From NCBI GenBank assembly GCA_914767715.1, contig OU612069.1, positions 436,001-496,000 on the forward strand: a stretch of DNA of 60,000 nucleotides, read 5' to 3'. Position numbers and translations under genes: made by a program. Below are positions 49,201 through 60,000 of this stretch, in pieces. The notes beneath the pieces are model-generated. The model ran no database searches and was not told the origin of the DNA. It saw only the letters and a program-made list of their open reading frames with translations. This DNA is from Membranipora membranacea. Taxonomy: Eukaryota > Bryozoa > Gymnolaemata > Cheilostomatida > Membraniporidae. Positions within the stretch are counted from its first letter, which is position 1. Every line of letters starts with the position of its first letter.

Positions 49201-52200
49201 GAGAAAGTTTCTTTTCTTTCACAGCATCAATTGTACAACTGATTCAATGTGGGAGGTGAAGGAAATTTCTATACAAAAATACTGAGAATGGAACGGATTA
49301 CATGCTGTTAAGTAAGAAACAGAAGATTGGGCTGCCCCTAAAGGGGGACGCAAGGTGCCCTAAATCCTCATACTGAGAATGTGATACATCCTATTAAACT
49401 AGAATGCATCCTAGAGGTGAGGCCATGGTGGACCTCCTAATCGTGAGTGTGCAGCAAGCTGCCAGAAACTGAAACAGGCACTAATCAACCATTGGCAGTG
49501 ACACTTTGATCTTAGCCAGACCTTAGACCTTAGGCAGATTACACTCTCACAAAATTATTCATGCTTCAGAAAAAATATTTTCGCCAGTTCCCTTAAATAC
49601 GCAAGGTGTAATTGAAAAATGGTGTGAGTTCAAACTTTTTTAATATGAAAAGTTCATGATTAGAAGAGATTTCCCCAGGTGTCTGAATTCAGTGATTTTC
49701 ACCTGTATTAAGAAATTGCATGGTGTTTTGAGAAAACTGTGATTGTACAGATGATCAGGGAGAACAAAGTTTTGAGTTTGGCGTATTTTTCATCATAAGG
49801 TTATACAAGTTAGTCAAATTGAAATAGTGAGGCTTTGAGTCAAAAAATAAGTGTGCACTGTAACTAGTCTAAGTACAAGTTGAAGTCATATAGGTATGCA
49901 AACGTATATGTCCATATTTTTTAATGAATCTGACTGACAGCAATATGTATTTATCTTTGTTGACCTGCTCTGGGTGAGTTTCAACAAAACACCTTAATTA
50001 AAAGGATTAAATTTCATTTATTGTTTTAAAGCTATAGTAACGCTTGGTAGATGGTCATATTGGATTGATTAAGAAATATGGCTTATCCAATGCCAATAAG
50101 AGAAATTTTCGAAAACATTTCTTCAGCTTTAGGACACCACGCTCAGAAATTGCGGTATTTCATACATATAAAATTATATATTTTAAAGTTAAGAGCACAT
50201 ATAATCGAGTTGAAAGGTTTTTAAAAGGTTTCAACAGCACTTGTAATAGGACATTGACCTCCAACTAAGTTTAGGCACTACTATAGTTTGAAAAGTATGT
50301 CATTGCCTTGTATCCCCGCATGAATCAAATCTGTGGCCTTTCTGAGAGGGTGAACAGCAATGTTTGTTTATAGAAGAGTTGAGAAGGGCAGGGTCCCCAT
50401 ATATCATTTGGAAGAGCTCAAAAAGTTAAATAAGCCCGTAGGTTACATAATACTCACAAATTTTCTAGTATTTTAATAATTTAAAAAAAAAAATTCTATT
50501 TTCAGGATGTGAATTTTGAAGTTTGCCCATCCAAGATAGGCCAGAAGCAGCATAGCAAGAGTTGCTCTAAAAAATTGTGGCATAGATATTTTCCGATAGC
50601 AAGAAAAAGACAGGTGTATCTAGGGCGAAAAACAAGCTGAATCAAAAATGAGAATTTACCAATGCAGCTGTTATGGTCATTCTCAGCATATCCCCAATTC
50701 ATAACGATATTGCTTTCAAAACGTGAAATCTGAAGAGTTTCATGCAGCCAGCATAGAACACGACTATATGTATGCATTTAACACATTTTTTGTGTGACAT
50801 CATTACATAACGGGGTCTGCGACAGCACTACAGTATTGTCCTCATTTAGACAAGGCGTTAGAGAAATTTGATCATGGGATAAACAGGTCTCTTTGGAATA
50901 AGAAAGAGTTCATAATGAGGTTGTACCAAGTCGTAACCCTCAGCCAATGCATTGGTTGTTAATTCTTGATCCCTTTGACCTGTAGAAGGGAGTAACTTGA
51001 ATGCAGGCAATCGGATTAAACTTGATCTACTGTATTTCCCATATATCATCAAATTTACACAGGAAGCAGCAGAGTAGTTAGACTCCACAAAATGTTAGCT
51101 TGAGAAAAATTTCATTGGAGCAAATAATGTCTCTCTAGAATTGGAAACTTGATGAATTAACACGCTACACAGGCACCTACAAACCTAATACAATCTGCCT
51201 GACTGAAACTTGGATTGATGATATAAGAAGAAGAATAATCTACAATGAAGTCATGTACAAAAAAGTTATGGGAAGACATCTATCATGCTTTCTGTTAATT
51301 TAATTCTTGAGATCGAGCTTGGTTTCCTGGTCATTTTCCCACATCTGGCCAAAAAAAATCTGTTTTTCGCAAATGGCAGCGCTGGGATTGCTGGTCAAAT
51401 TCTCAAAGCTGGAAAAAAAACTCTCATAATCTTAAATGACAGCCAACCATGTACTGACTTTTTACAGTTTGTTTATTTGAAAACTTTATATAATGACGCG
51501 CTTTTAAATGGTTACCTGAATGTTCTAGTGGCAATAATACACCTACCCGTAGCCCTATCCAATAATACACCTACCCGTAGCCCTATCGCTTGGCACTTAA
51601 TTTCAATCCTCATTCAACATTTTTGTTTCCATTATGGGTTATGTTTTTTTGTTCTGAATATCACAGAGGCTTTCTTAGATAAATTTATAGTATATAAATG
51701 TTCTGTGAAAACATAAGTCACACAAATATTTTTCTCTTCAAGGTTTGCCTGCTTTTCTGATCCTGTTTTTGTTCTCTAGATTTTTGCTGATGAGCATTTC
51801 AATGATACAAACAAAAGTAATCTGTCATTTTTGTTTTTGATCATTTGACTTACATGATTCACATGTGTCACCGGTCCATGCAGCTCTACAGATACAAGTG
51901 AAGTTGTTCAGCCCATCTGTACAGACTCCATTGTTCTTACACGGTTCAGAAAAACACTCATCTATTATATCCTGATCGCAGTTGTCTCCTCCTATTCCGG
52001 GATCGCAACGACAAACAAAACCACCTCCTACTCGCTCGATACAGCGTCCATTATCCCCGCAGACTGTGTCATTACATTCTGTGACATCTACGGAAAAGTG
52101 GGTAATACTGAATTATTGAATGAAAGATGTAAATCATGGGAAAAGATGGTGTTTTTTTCAGTTGTGCCTTTATCGATCCTGCCTTGGACATTGATACATG

Positions 52201-54926
52201 AAGTAAAATAAAATAATTGTTAAAAAAAACAGTTGCAAGATATTAAAATTGAATGTGACTCAAGTTAGGTCAGCCAGATCATCATCCACCTCCATATTAG
52301 TCATTTTTGGATCACCTTTGTGCAAGACCACACACAAAGAAATTTTAAAATCAGAATGACTCTAGCTCATAATCAGAAGGCATATTAGCATCAAATAGAA
52401 GTTATATTGATTCCAAGATAGTTCCCCCACTTCACCCTTAGAATTAATCAAATAAGAATCATATTTTGGAGTTAATTTGACTCTTTATTCAACTTTGGCC
52501 AGTTTCAAAGAACAGTTGATTATCTCAGAGTATCAAATCATAGCTGATGGTTTTTAATTGGCAGGTCATTTTAGCGTCAAAAAAATTAATTGCAAGGGTG
52601 AAGTAGGGGAACTATCTCAGAATCAAAACAACGCTATTTTTTTTCTGTGTGCACTTTTTGGCGATGGCTTCATGTGTGTTCTCGACTTGTAATAAGAGAT
52701 GATCTTGTCGTATCTCTAATACCAACTTGATGTGTTCTCAACTTGTAAAGAAAGATAAACCTATCATATCCCCAATGCAGATACAATATTACAACAGGTC
52801 AAAGTCGATGATGATAATATACTGTTACCTTCTCCACATGTAGAGCCTGTCCAGGCAGGATGACATGAGCAGGTAAATCCATCCACCTGATCAGTACAAG
52901 TACCACCATTAGAACATCTACCTTCTGTACAATCTTCTATATTCTGACTACAGTTACTGCTGGACCAGCCATTATCACAGATACAGATAACATCACCACT
53001 GATCTCCTCTAAACATGTACCGTGTCCAGAGCATATCACAGCCTCATCACAGTCTGATGCTATCGGGTTTACAATCGCTGTAAACAAAATATAACCTATT
53101 ATAATCTAATGATTTTTCACAAGAATAATCTTGTGGTAAAATATCCAACAACATTTTTTCTGCATAATAGGTAAGATTAATTATTTATCATTCCATTTTT
53201 TGAAAGAGACTAAACATGTTTTTTTCATGAGAACCATCTTAAATTTGTTATCATTCAATTTTGCTGTTCAAGTTTAAATGATAGATGAAAAAAGAAAAAA
53301 TAAATGAATCTGAAAAGTGAGGGATTATAAACAAGGACCAAATAATCAATCGTATCAATTTCTCTGCTTTGTGGATTTAGTTGATATAATTTAAAAAAAT
53401 AGCGATGAGTTGGTGTGTAAATTTAACCGACCGATCACACTTAACGGAACCTACGTTTCTTACGATATCCAAACACTACTTAGAATATGAAATCGCAATG
53501 AGAATTCAATCTAGATTGCTATTGCAGTTTTATTAGATAATCAAATTTAATTAACATAAAAATATTGAAATCCTAAATGTCGCCTGAACAAATATTTTTA
53601 CTGATGTAGCAACCGAAACGATAAAAAATTTATAGCTTTTTTATGGGGGGGGGGGGGGGCAAGAAAGTATTATCTTGTCTAGGATGTAGAATAGAGGTGA
53701 ATAGAATGTAAGGTGTAAAACAGGATAATACTTATGGTTTTTTTGTAAGGTGTACCAAAGTTTAGTACTTACGCTCACAAGTTTCTCGGTCACTAAGTAG
53801 GCGGGAGTTGTTATCACACGAACAGCTGTAGGTTCCGTTTTCATTCTGACAATTCTGCTCACAGTTATTCAACAGATTACTAGTACACTCATCTACATCT
53901 GAAGTGAGAGAGGAACAAATATATCAGTAATATTTATATGACAGAGATATTTCTCCTGTGACCACTTCTCAAGTTTTCTAATTGATATTCCAACCAGATG
54001 CACAAATCACAAAATCTCGAGTAATGACTATTTTAACTGCAGACCAATCATGACTTGAGCTCCTGGTAGTTTACTAGAACTTCATTTACTCAGTTTAGTA
54101 TACGCAGAGACATATCTACTCTGAGGAGCACGAAGAATGGTGAGTGATAATGTTTTTGTCTTGTTATTGTCTTTGTATATGGGGTCAAGAATGCTGCCGC
54201 ACTTGGCTTTAATGAAATTAAGAAGAATTTTGGATTATCACTTAACCTACCTTCACAGACGGGTTTCCTTCGAGAGTTCAGACAGCAGTCCATACCATTC
54301 TCACAGGGGCGATTCTTACAAGGTGCTCCATATCCAGCCTGGGAGATAACTCCAACTGGGGGTAGATGTGGAGTGTTTAGATCCTTACAGAAGCTCGTCA
54401 CCTGACCAGTAGTAGTGGTGACCACAATGGTCAACAGCTGGAATCATTAAAAATATGGGGTTAATATCGGTGTTGATGTGTTGGTCCTTAGACTGTTTTC
54501 TGCTGGGTACAAAGACTACATTATTCACTACATCTTGCAACAAAAATATGGCTGACTAAACGGTATCCAAGCAAGAGACAACTTCTATTAGGGAATTAAT
54601 GTCTGAGCAATATGATGATGGAGGGCACCCCACCACATGGTCACACCGTCGGCATTGCTATAGGTAAGCATAACTACTTGTTTTTGCAGAGGTTTGCAAG
54701 GGTGATAAGATACTCAATTCGATGTTTTATTTCTGTCAGTCATGCATATTTACAAGGAGATAAATATGTCGGTGTTTATTTCTAGTTTTGTTTAACTTCA
54801 GAGTATTTGAGATGGCTGTTATGAATCTAAGATAATCCTCGTGTTCATCCATCCTGATAAATCTTTGAACCTAGTATTATTTTAACTTACCAAGATACCA
54901 AGAACTTCAGTCCTCAGTGCCTTCAT
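46265..54926 (-). CDS. Secreted EGF-repeat and C-type lectin domain protein
   Basis: Seven coding exons on the minus strand: 54926-54891, 54437-54251, 53898-53773, 53077-52829, 52087-51854, 49080-48877 and 46491-46265. They give 420 aa. MKALRTEVLGILLLTIVV is a signal peptide. Residues about 25-74 are Cys-rich (CKNRPC, MDCCLNS). A calcium-binding-type EGF (DVDEC) covers 75-116. Exons 4 and 5 hold two EGF-like repeats each, to residue 277, with C.NGGTC and FTC.C...WTG.TC patterns; one starts DIIDEC. Residues 278-420 are a C-type lectin domain: DCGGEYY, CLRF, WTAAADLC, FWIGITED, WSWTG and GYICEK. All introns after the first are phase 1, the usual pattern of shuffled extracellular modules. The EPN/QPD and WND calcium-sugar motifs are not evident (GLP and FYDSC occupy those places), so canonical sugar binding is doubtful. 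Further phase-1 exons in the 2.7-kb intron at 49081-51853 cannot be excluded. Confidence 0.9.
46831..46862. repeat. C run plus fragment of the 26.0-kb palindromic element
   Basis: A C10 run is followed by AAACAAAGCTTGTCAAGACT and GGCTA, matching the right arm of the palindrome at 25979-26060. It lies in the last intron of the EGF/lectin gene. Confidence 0.5.
51143..51256 (+). mobile_element. LINE endonuclease-domain fragment
   Basis: The frame LDELTRYTGTYKPNTICLTE followed by TWIDD is typical of the start of the AP-endonuclease domain of non-LTR retrotransposons (IC.TETWL). The similarity fades after about 110 bp. It is a short, dead fragment in an intron of the EGF/lectin gene, antisense to it. 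Confidence 0.6.
51532..51587. repeat. Perfect 28-bp tandem duplication
   Basis: CAATAATACACCTACCCGTA plus GCCCTATC occurs twice without change (51532-51559 and 51560-51587). Confidence 0.95.
53646..53659. repeat. Poly-G tract in an EGF/lectin intron
   Basis: A run of about 14 G beside a T-rich segment. Confidence 0.85.
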
Positions 54927-54942
54927 TTTTGCAATATGTCTA

Positions 54943-55343
54943 CCTGAAATATAGGACCAACAATCATGATAATCACCATTGGAAATTGTTGTACTATTAG
55001 CTTATCAATTCAAATCATTTCTAAAAAAATGTCAAAATGCATCACAGACATCTACTGCAATAGTGACTTAGCCTTGCTTCTGAACTCCATGATGCATATA
55101 TAAACCATAGAATACATAATCCTAAGTGGTCGGCTATTGCAGGCATACCATAGGGTGGCTTCAGTGCCTCGCGATGAATAAGATCAAAATTTAAATCAAA
55201 AGACTAAATCTAAATACTAACAATAACTTTTAATGCAAGTTACTTGAGTTACTTACGAGCTGAGTGGGTATACTCTGTGTAGCTTACTCTTTGCTGTTAA
55301 TATGCTGAGTAATATTTCCAGTGTAGAGCGCTCCTATTTATAA
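54943..55343 (-). promoter_or_regulatory. TATA box and spliced 5'UTR of the EGF/lectin gene
   Basis: On the minus strand TATAAATA (complement of 55335-55342) lies about 80 nt upstream of a strong donor, CTC|GTAAGT, whose exon ends at 55257. An acceptor, ATATTTCAG, opens the coding exon at 54943, 17 nt before the ATG at 54926. A transcript starting near 55310 would therefore have a noncoding first exon of about 50 nt and a 313-nt 5'UTR intron. A TATA promoter fits a regulated gene for a secreted protein. Inferred from sequence signals only. Confidence 0.6.
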
Positions 55344-56573
55344 CCGAGTCATTGTGGCACACATAGAATTAACTTACATTAACAATTAGCCTTAGCAACC
55401 AAGACAACAAACAGTAACAACAAACCAGATACAATCCTCACCAATATGCACTTATAGAGACGTCATCAACCTAGTATATATTAAAGATTTAGCTTGGACG
55501 CATAATCACACTTTTTGTATCACAGTTTTGTTATTGGAACAATGTTTTAAGGGCAAAATGAGATTATTTCAGATCTTAATAATTGTTATCATGTTGATTA
55601 TATAAGTAAGATCTATGAAAGTTTTTGATTCACTTTTAAGATCCTGCATATTACAAAGTTGCTACTTGTCACCAAACGCCATAACCTGCAAACTCTGACA
55701 CTAAACTCAATTGCTGGTGGTTTTCTTTCATTTTGTGAAAACCAAGTTTACTTTCTTTAAAGCATGCTATCAGCCGTACAAAAAAGGAAAATGATTAATT
55801 TCCAAAACATTTTGTCATTATGTATTTCAAGTTTTGTTAAGCAGTGTGAGTGTAGAGTATACGTTTAGCTACTCATTTTAACATGTCAAACTGTCACACA
55901 CACTCAACATCATCTCTGTTGATGATCAAGTTTATAAAGAAAAAACCTAAACTCTCAACTATAACCAAACCGTTTTACTGGCAATCCCTCTGAAATATCT
56001 TTAGTAGGAATTTTGGCTAAGACACCTTCCTATGTCACATTTGGTCACTAATATTGATAATAATTTTGCAGACATTTACATACTCATCAGTCTTTGCTGA
56101 ACTGACTTCCCCAATTCCATTTCATTAGCTACCTTGCTTACTAAGGTAGTATAAAGAGAAAGATTATTTGACACAAACTTATACCGCTCATTTTCATATA
56201 ACTATTTTCAACTTGGATTTCCCTGCGGGCCTGTCACAGGCCTATCACAGGCTTATACCGACTCTGTCGTTGCTTTTTGAGGCAACAATTTATAGAATTA
56301 CTTGAACACAACTTCATTATAAGCCCACTTCTTTGTCAGTAATAAACAAACACAATCAAAAATATGAAAAATCAACATCCTCTGGTTCTTCTGCTACAAG
56401 GAATCGTCATTTCTTAGTACAATGTTCACGTTCTACCCTTGCTGTTACAAGATCATTCTTATCTGTGATCTGCTGATTCTGACACGCTGGTAACGATCAA
56501 TCCCCAATCATTATTTAATTACTAATTGTTCCTAATTCAAGAGATCAAGCCATAGTATTACTCTTTAAACAGC

Positions 56574-57025
56574 AATAGTTACTCAAATTATTTGGTATAC
56601 TTAGCTTCAAAATAGAAATGTAATATTGAAAGCTTTTGTGTAAATCTCTGGATTTATGTTGCACCCATACTTAGCAAAGTTTCTGGTTACTTCTCTAAAC
56701 AGGAGAGATAATTGTATACTTCGGTCCCATATTGAGGCTAAAGAGTAACTGAGGATAAAGTAGTTATTGTGACACATTCTTAACATGTTTTTATCCAGCA
56801 ACTACTGCAGATGATGTTACTACTGATTATCCATGCCTCAGTACAACTAAGCATCATATTACACCTTCAGCAGTGCTGGTAACTCAAATTACTAGGTGGA
56901 GTCTTGCTCCCTAATTGAAATGTAATACTGAAATCTTTTATGTCAGTTGGTGACTTGATGTTGTTTGCATACTTATCGAAGTTTCTAGTTACCTTCTGTA
57001 AGTGGAGGGGTAATTGCACACATCT
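56574..57025 (-). repeat. Coding-like repeat family, copies A and B
   Basis: Two copies about 300 bp apart (A 56574-56730, B 56876-57025). DNA core: GAAATGTAATATTGAAAGCTTTT with small changes. Read on the minus strand, A gives FREVTRNFAKYG then KAFNITF, and B gives LQKVTRNFDKYA then KDFSITFQ. Both keep QL(S/P)L upstream. The frames break outside this core. Possibly an exon of an old duplicated gene or transposon ORF. Confidence 0.6.
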
Positions 57026-57689
57026 ACGCTGATGTGGCCGACGAGGAACAAGAGTTTACGTAAAAGAACATGATAATATGATTTTTGAAAAATATGGAAT
57101 ACTCAGATATTGATATGGGCTAACACATTCAGAGAATTCACTGAACAATTGAGGAATATCGGCGGGATGTAAATTGCTTGTGTGTATGTTTGGGGATAAA
57201 ACACAGTGTCCAAACATGTCAATCAATTTATTGGAGTAATGTCATTATCAGGTACAACTTTGAGCATGATAATACAGTGTATACACATACTATACAACAT
57301 TTTTTTCTGTTTTATGGTCAAAACACACTTAGCGGTTGTTAGAGGTTTACGCGATGTCACCATTGTTAACATACAAGCTGACAACAGGCTCAGCTGATTT
57401 GCAGAGTACTGTGGATCAGCGGTTGCAACCTCAGAGTCCTGAGCCCTTTGACTAACACATTGATAACGCATAAGACTCAGCTGATCGTCAGAGGATTCAT
57501 GTGTATATGAAAACTCATTGTGCTTGGGGCCGAGACTACTTTTTACGACAGCTGACTCTCACACTAAACCTAGTACTTTTTAAACCTTTACCACAGAGAC
57601 CTGATTTTTTTATGTTTTTTCTTCTACCAGTGCCAGCCTTTACACCCATTTTCACTGCCTGTTTCTCAGTGATTGTAAGAATCCGCTGA

Positions 57690-57870
57690 GGTTTAAATGT
57701 CTTTTTGTCTCTGTTCGGTGTCTCAGTTTGCAGGCAGGTCGGAGCACACCTGGGGCGTCAATTGAGTCCAGTAGTCAGTAGACTACAGCAAGATTCGAAC
57801 CCAAGATCTCCAATGCTTGTGCGTTAGAGTGCAGGCGCTCTAACCAACTGAGCTACCTCCTACTCCTTAC
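57690..57870 (-). repeat. tRNA-derived SINE
   Basis: Minus strand: GGAGGTAGCTCAGTTGG (A box, complement of 57844-57855), TTAGAGCGCCTGCACTCTAA, then GGGTTCGAATC with an intact B box (complement of 57792-57801). About 100 nt of unrelated body follow, ending in an A-rich segment (AAAAAGACATTTAAACC) near 57690. The anticodon arm does not fold as a tRNA and the A-B spacing is long, so this is a SINE, not a tRNA gene. Confidence 0.7.
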
Positions 57871-58825
57871 AACCTTGTCAGTGTGTTTGAAGCATCATCT
57901 ATTTTGCTGAATCCTAAACTATGAAACACCGCTCCTAAAGTTTTTTATACATAATGTGATGTGAGAGCCTATTCTCATTATAACCTATTGTGGCAATTGG
58001 CAGATGTTGTGAGCAAGAATTTTCAGGTTTTTCTGCTAAACCTCCTTCATAATTGCACAATCTCTCTTTTTTTTAAACAAGGAGTCAGAGGAACTCTAAC
58101 TCCTTGGTTTGAATAGACTCGTATTTAATGATAACATAAGAAAGACAATTTCAAGATGCTGGTTTAGTGACCTTGGATATGATTTAGGGAGGCAAGCTAA
58201 GGCACTTCACTTCACTCAGATATACACTGACAATGAACACTTGTCTGAATCTTCTGAAGACATCATAGTCTTGGCTTGTGTCTCTGCCGAAGCAGTTTAA
58301 CACTTTATTGTCTATTTACCGTAGTTATAACATTTTTTGAACATTTTTTATACTTAATGGCAGCCAGCAGGTCAGACAATTGTCCGCTACGAGTCTTCTT
58401 ATCTTGCTAGAAAGGCTTACTTGATTGTCTAATAAATCAAAGACTGTCATGATCCGCAAAAGCACATATGACACTTGAGTCTTCATTTAACCATTCTACT
58501 CTTCCCAAAGTGATATACTTGCCTCTACTTGAGGCGAAACTTTTTAAACATAGTAGTACAACAGTGGTGCACTTCTCTGTCAGACTGAAACCAGCAGACT
58601 GATGGTGATCTAGGATCGATATTCCACTGCTAAATAATCTTTGTACCTTACTACAAGGCATTTTGACTTGTGGGCTATGTAAGAAGACTCCTCCCTCATT
58701 TTGAGGCAATACACTCTGATCATGAGGAATTGTGATTATTGTGACATATTTTGTAACACACTTGTATCCAGCAATCACCAATCCATAAAAGAGAGCTGGG
58801 ATGGTATTGCTCTTTGACAATCGAT

Positions 58826-58895
58826 GGTTACTCAAATAGTTGGTAGTCTACTGAAATGTAATATTGAAAGCTTTTATGTTAATTGACGGTTACAT
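58826..58895 (-). repeat. Coding-like repeat family, copy C (partial)
   Basis: Contains GAAATGTAATATTGAAAGCTTTTATG; on the minus strand INIKAFNITFQ remains, bounded by stops. It is directly followed (minus direction) by the 58437-58835 open frame. Confidence 0.55.
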
Positions 58896-59806
58896 GTTGA
58901 ACCAATCACCAGTCGACTACAAATCTAACAGTATTGTGACAAACACAGGCTACGCTTGACTGGCTTGTCACAGGAAGTGAAGTGCATTTATCAATGTCTG
59001 AGTTGTCAGCCTTTCGAATGAGGTAAAGCAACTCCTAATTGATTGACAAATTCCATGTCAAACTGACAGAGATAGATATTCATAATAGGAAGTAGTGAAA
59101 TGTTGGTGGTAGTCCCTTTCTCTATAACTGTGGGCTGCTGATATATATTTTGACAAAAGGACAATTATTTCAGAATTTTGAACAATGTATGGTTGGTTGG
59201 GGTGTTTGCCTGTCTTATCAAAAGTGGTTCACTTGTTTCTATCTCATTGGAAGCTGTAAAAGTAGACTTATTGGTGTTGATGTCATGCAAAGTTGGATGA
59301 TCTGATTGGCAGAAATTGCTAGTACCAATCTTATATCTACAGAAGTAAACAGGAAGTGAAATTGTCCTTTTTATTTCAGCAAATCACAGCAACTTACAAA
59401 CTCCTAACATAATAATATGGCAATGGTTGCCATGTTAAAATGGAAGACTCTATTGGCTCAAGACCATTTTCCCGTTTGGATTTTGGTGTATGCCAAGAAT
59501 TTATAAATTCTAGTCATTTTCTCTGTATTGTAAATGAAAACTCTTCCTTCATCTGTAGCTTTGTATGTTAAGACATAGTACTTTATATAACCGTCTATGA
59601 TCAGAGTATCTGACAATGTTGTCATCGAATGTACATCAACATTTGTCAAAATCTGATAAAGTGCTTTTGGTATACGAGTGCATTTTTGAGTACATAATAT
59701 AAAGAACAGAGTATAGCCATAAAGCATTCTCAATGACTTTCAAAACAATCTTATCATGTTCCTAAACATCCACCATTTGTTATTTTTCGGCGTCATTCTG
59801 ACACAA

Positions 59807-59930
59807 GTACAGTTACCCCTTTACTTGAAGAGGGTAACCAGAAACTTTGCTAAGTATGGTACCCACACGAAATCAGCAATTAACCTAAAAGCTTTCAGTA
59901 TTATGTTTCAATTTAGAGGCTTGACTCTAC
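59807..59930 (+). repeat. Coding-like repeat family, copy D (inverted)
   Basis: The reverse complement matches copies A/B. On the plus strand it reads QLPLYLKRVTRNFAKYG then NLKAFSIMFQF and continues to HC, as copy B does. The open frame is 59756-59959. Confidence 0.6.
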
Positions 59931-60000
59931 TGACTAATTTGAGATTCATTCACTGTTAAAAGAATAATACGATGCCGGTTTCTCTTGATCAACGAACAAT

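Larger units (their letters stand above)
55344..60000. other. Intergenic region, repeats only
   Basis: No intact gene in 4.6 kb. It holds a SINE (57690-57870) and copies of a repeat with a coding-like peptide (listed separately). A minus-strand open stretch of 132 codons (58437-58835) begins within one repeat copy. It contains GLVIAGYKCVTKYVTI, whose degenerate counterpart lies at 56755-56815. Its family is unknown. Confidence 0.5.

Noticed and set aside
51285-51716. 143-codon plus-strand ORF in an EGF/lectin intron
   Set aside because: No family motif; it contains a perfect 28-bp tandem duplication and follows a LINE endonuclease fragment. Best seen as repeat debris or chance.

Overview
This is nuclear DNA from an invertebrate animal. 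The genes have short exons split by GT-AG introns, the intergenic DNA is AT-rich, and the protein repertoire is metazoan: a FERM/FERM-adjacent scaffold, an EGF/C-type-lectin protein, antistasin-like secreted peptides, the proteasome subunit Rpn8 and GPALPP1. The compact introns and the TIR-like/TPR protein would fit an early-branching marine animal such as a sponge, placozoan or cnidarian. That placement is a guess; no marker in the window settles it.

Layout. (1) 1-5.3 kb has no intact gene. It holds decayed minus-strand exons resembling cyclin A, and two inverted copies of a short GC-rich insertion flanked by 9-bp direct repeats. (2) 5.37-7.21 kb, plus strand: a two-exon gene joining a TIR-like domain to kinesin-light-chain-type TPRs. 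It converges on (3) 7.95-12.14 kb, minus strand: PSMD7/Rpn8 in six exons. (4) 12.7-13.6 kb: a broken, 5'-truncated LINE. (5) 14.1-19.3 kb, plus strand: GPALPP1 (DUF3752) in nine exons, with a 24-bp minisatellite in intron 4. (6) 19.4-26.5 kb: about 7 kb without a clear gene, apart from exon-like stretches at 20.1 kb and 24.6 kb. (7) 26.6-36.3 kb, plus strand: a 13-exon FERM + FA protein of the FARP/FRMD7 type, without a RhoGEF domain in the model. (8) 38.2-42.9 kb: an inverted duplication of a small antistasin-like secreted-peptide gene. The minus copy is intact, the plus copy has a Cys-to-stop mutation, and two relic first exons lie beside them. (9) 42.9-46.2 kb: intergenic, with a LINE tail. 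(10) 46.3-55.3 kb, minus strand: a secreted protein with a signal peptide, a Cys-rich segment, five EGF-like repeats and a C-type lectin domain, with a TATA box and a spliced 5'UTR. (11) 55.4-60 kb: no intact gene; a tRNA-derived SINE and a dispersed repeat family that keeps a coding-like peptide.

All multi-exon models were joined by hand from the sequence. For each, intron phase and total length were checked: the totals divide by three and end at one stop codon. The housekeeping genes (PSMD7, GPALPP1) work in proteasome and nuclear functions. The other loci look like cytoskeleton/membrane scaffolding, innate-immune-like sensing and secreted or extracellular recognition. Nothing suggests the neighbours form a functional cluster, except the antistasin-like duplication.
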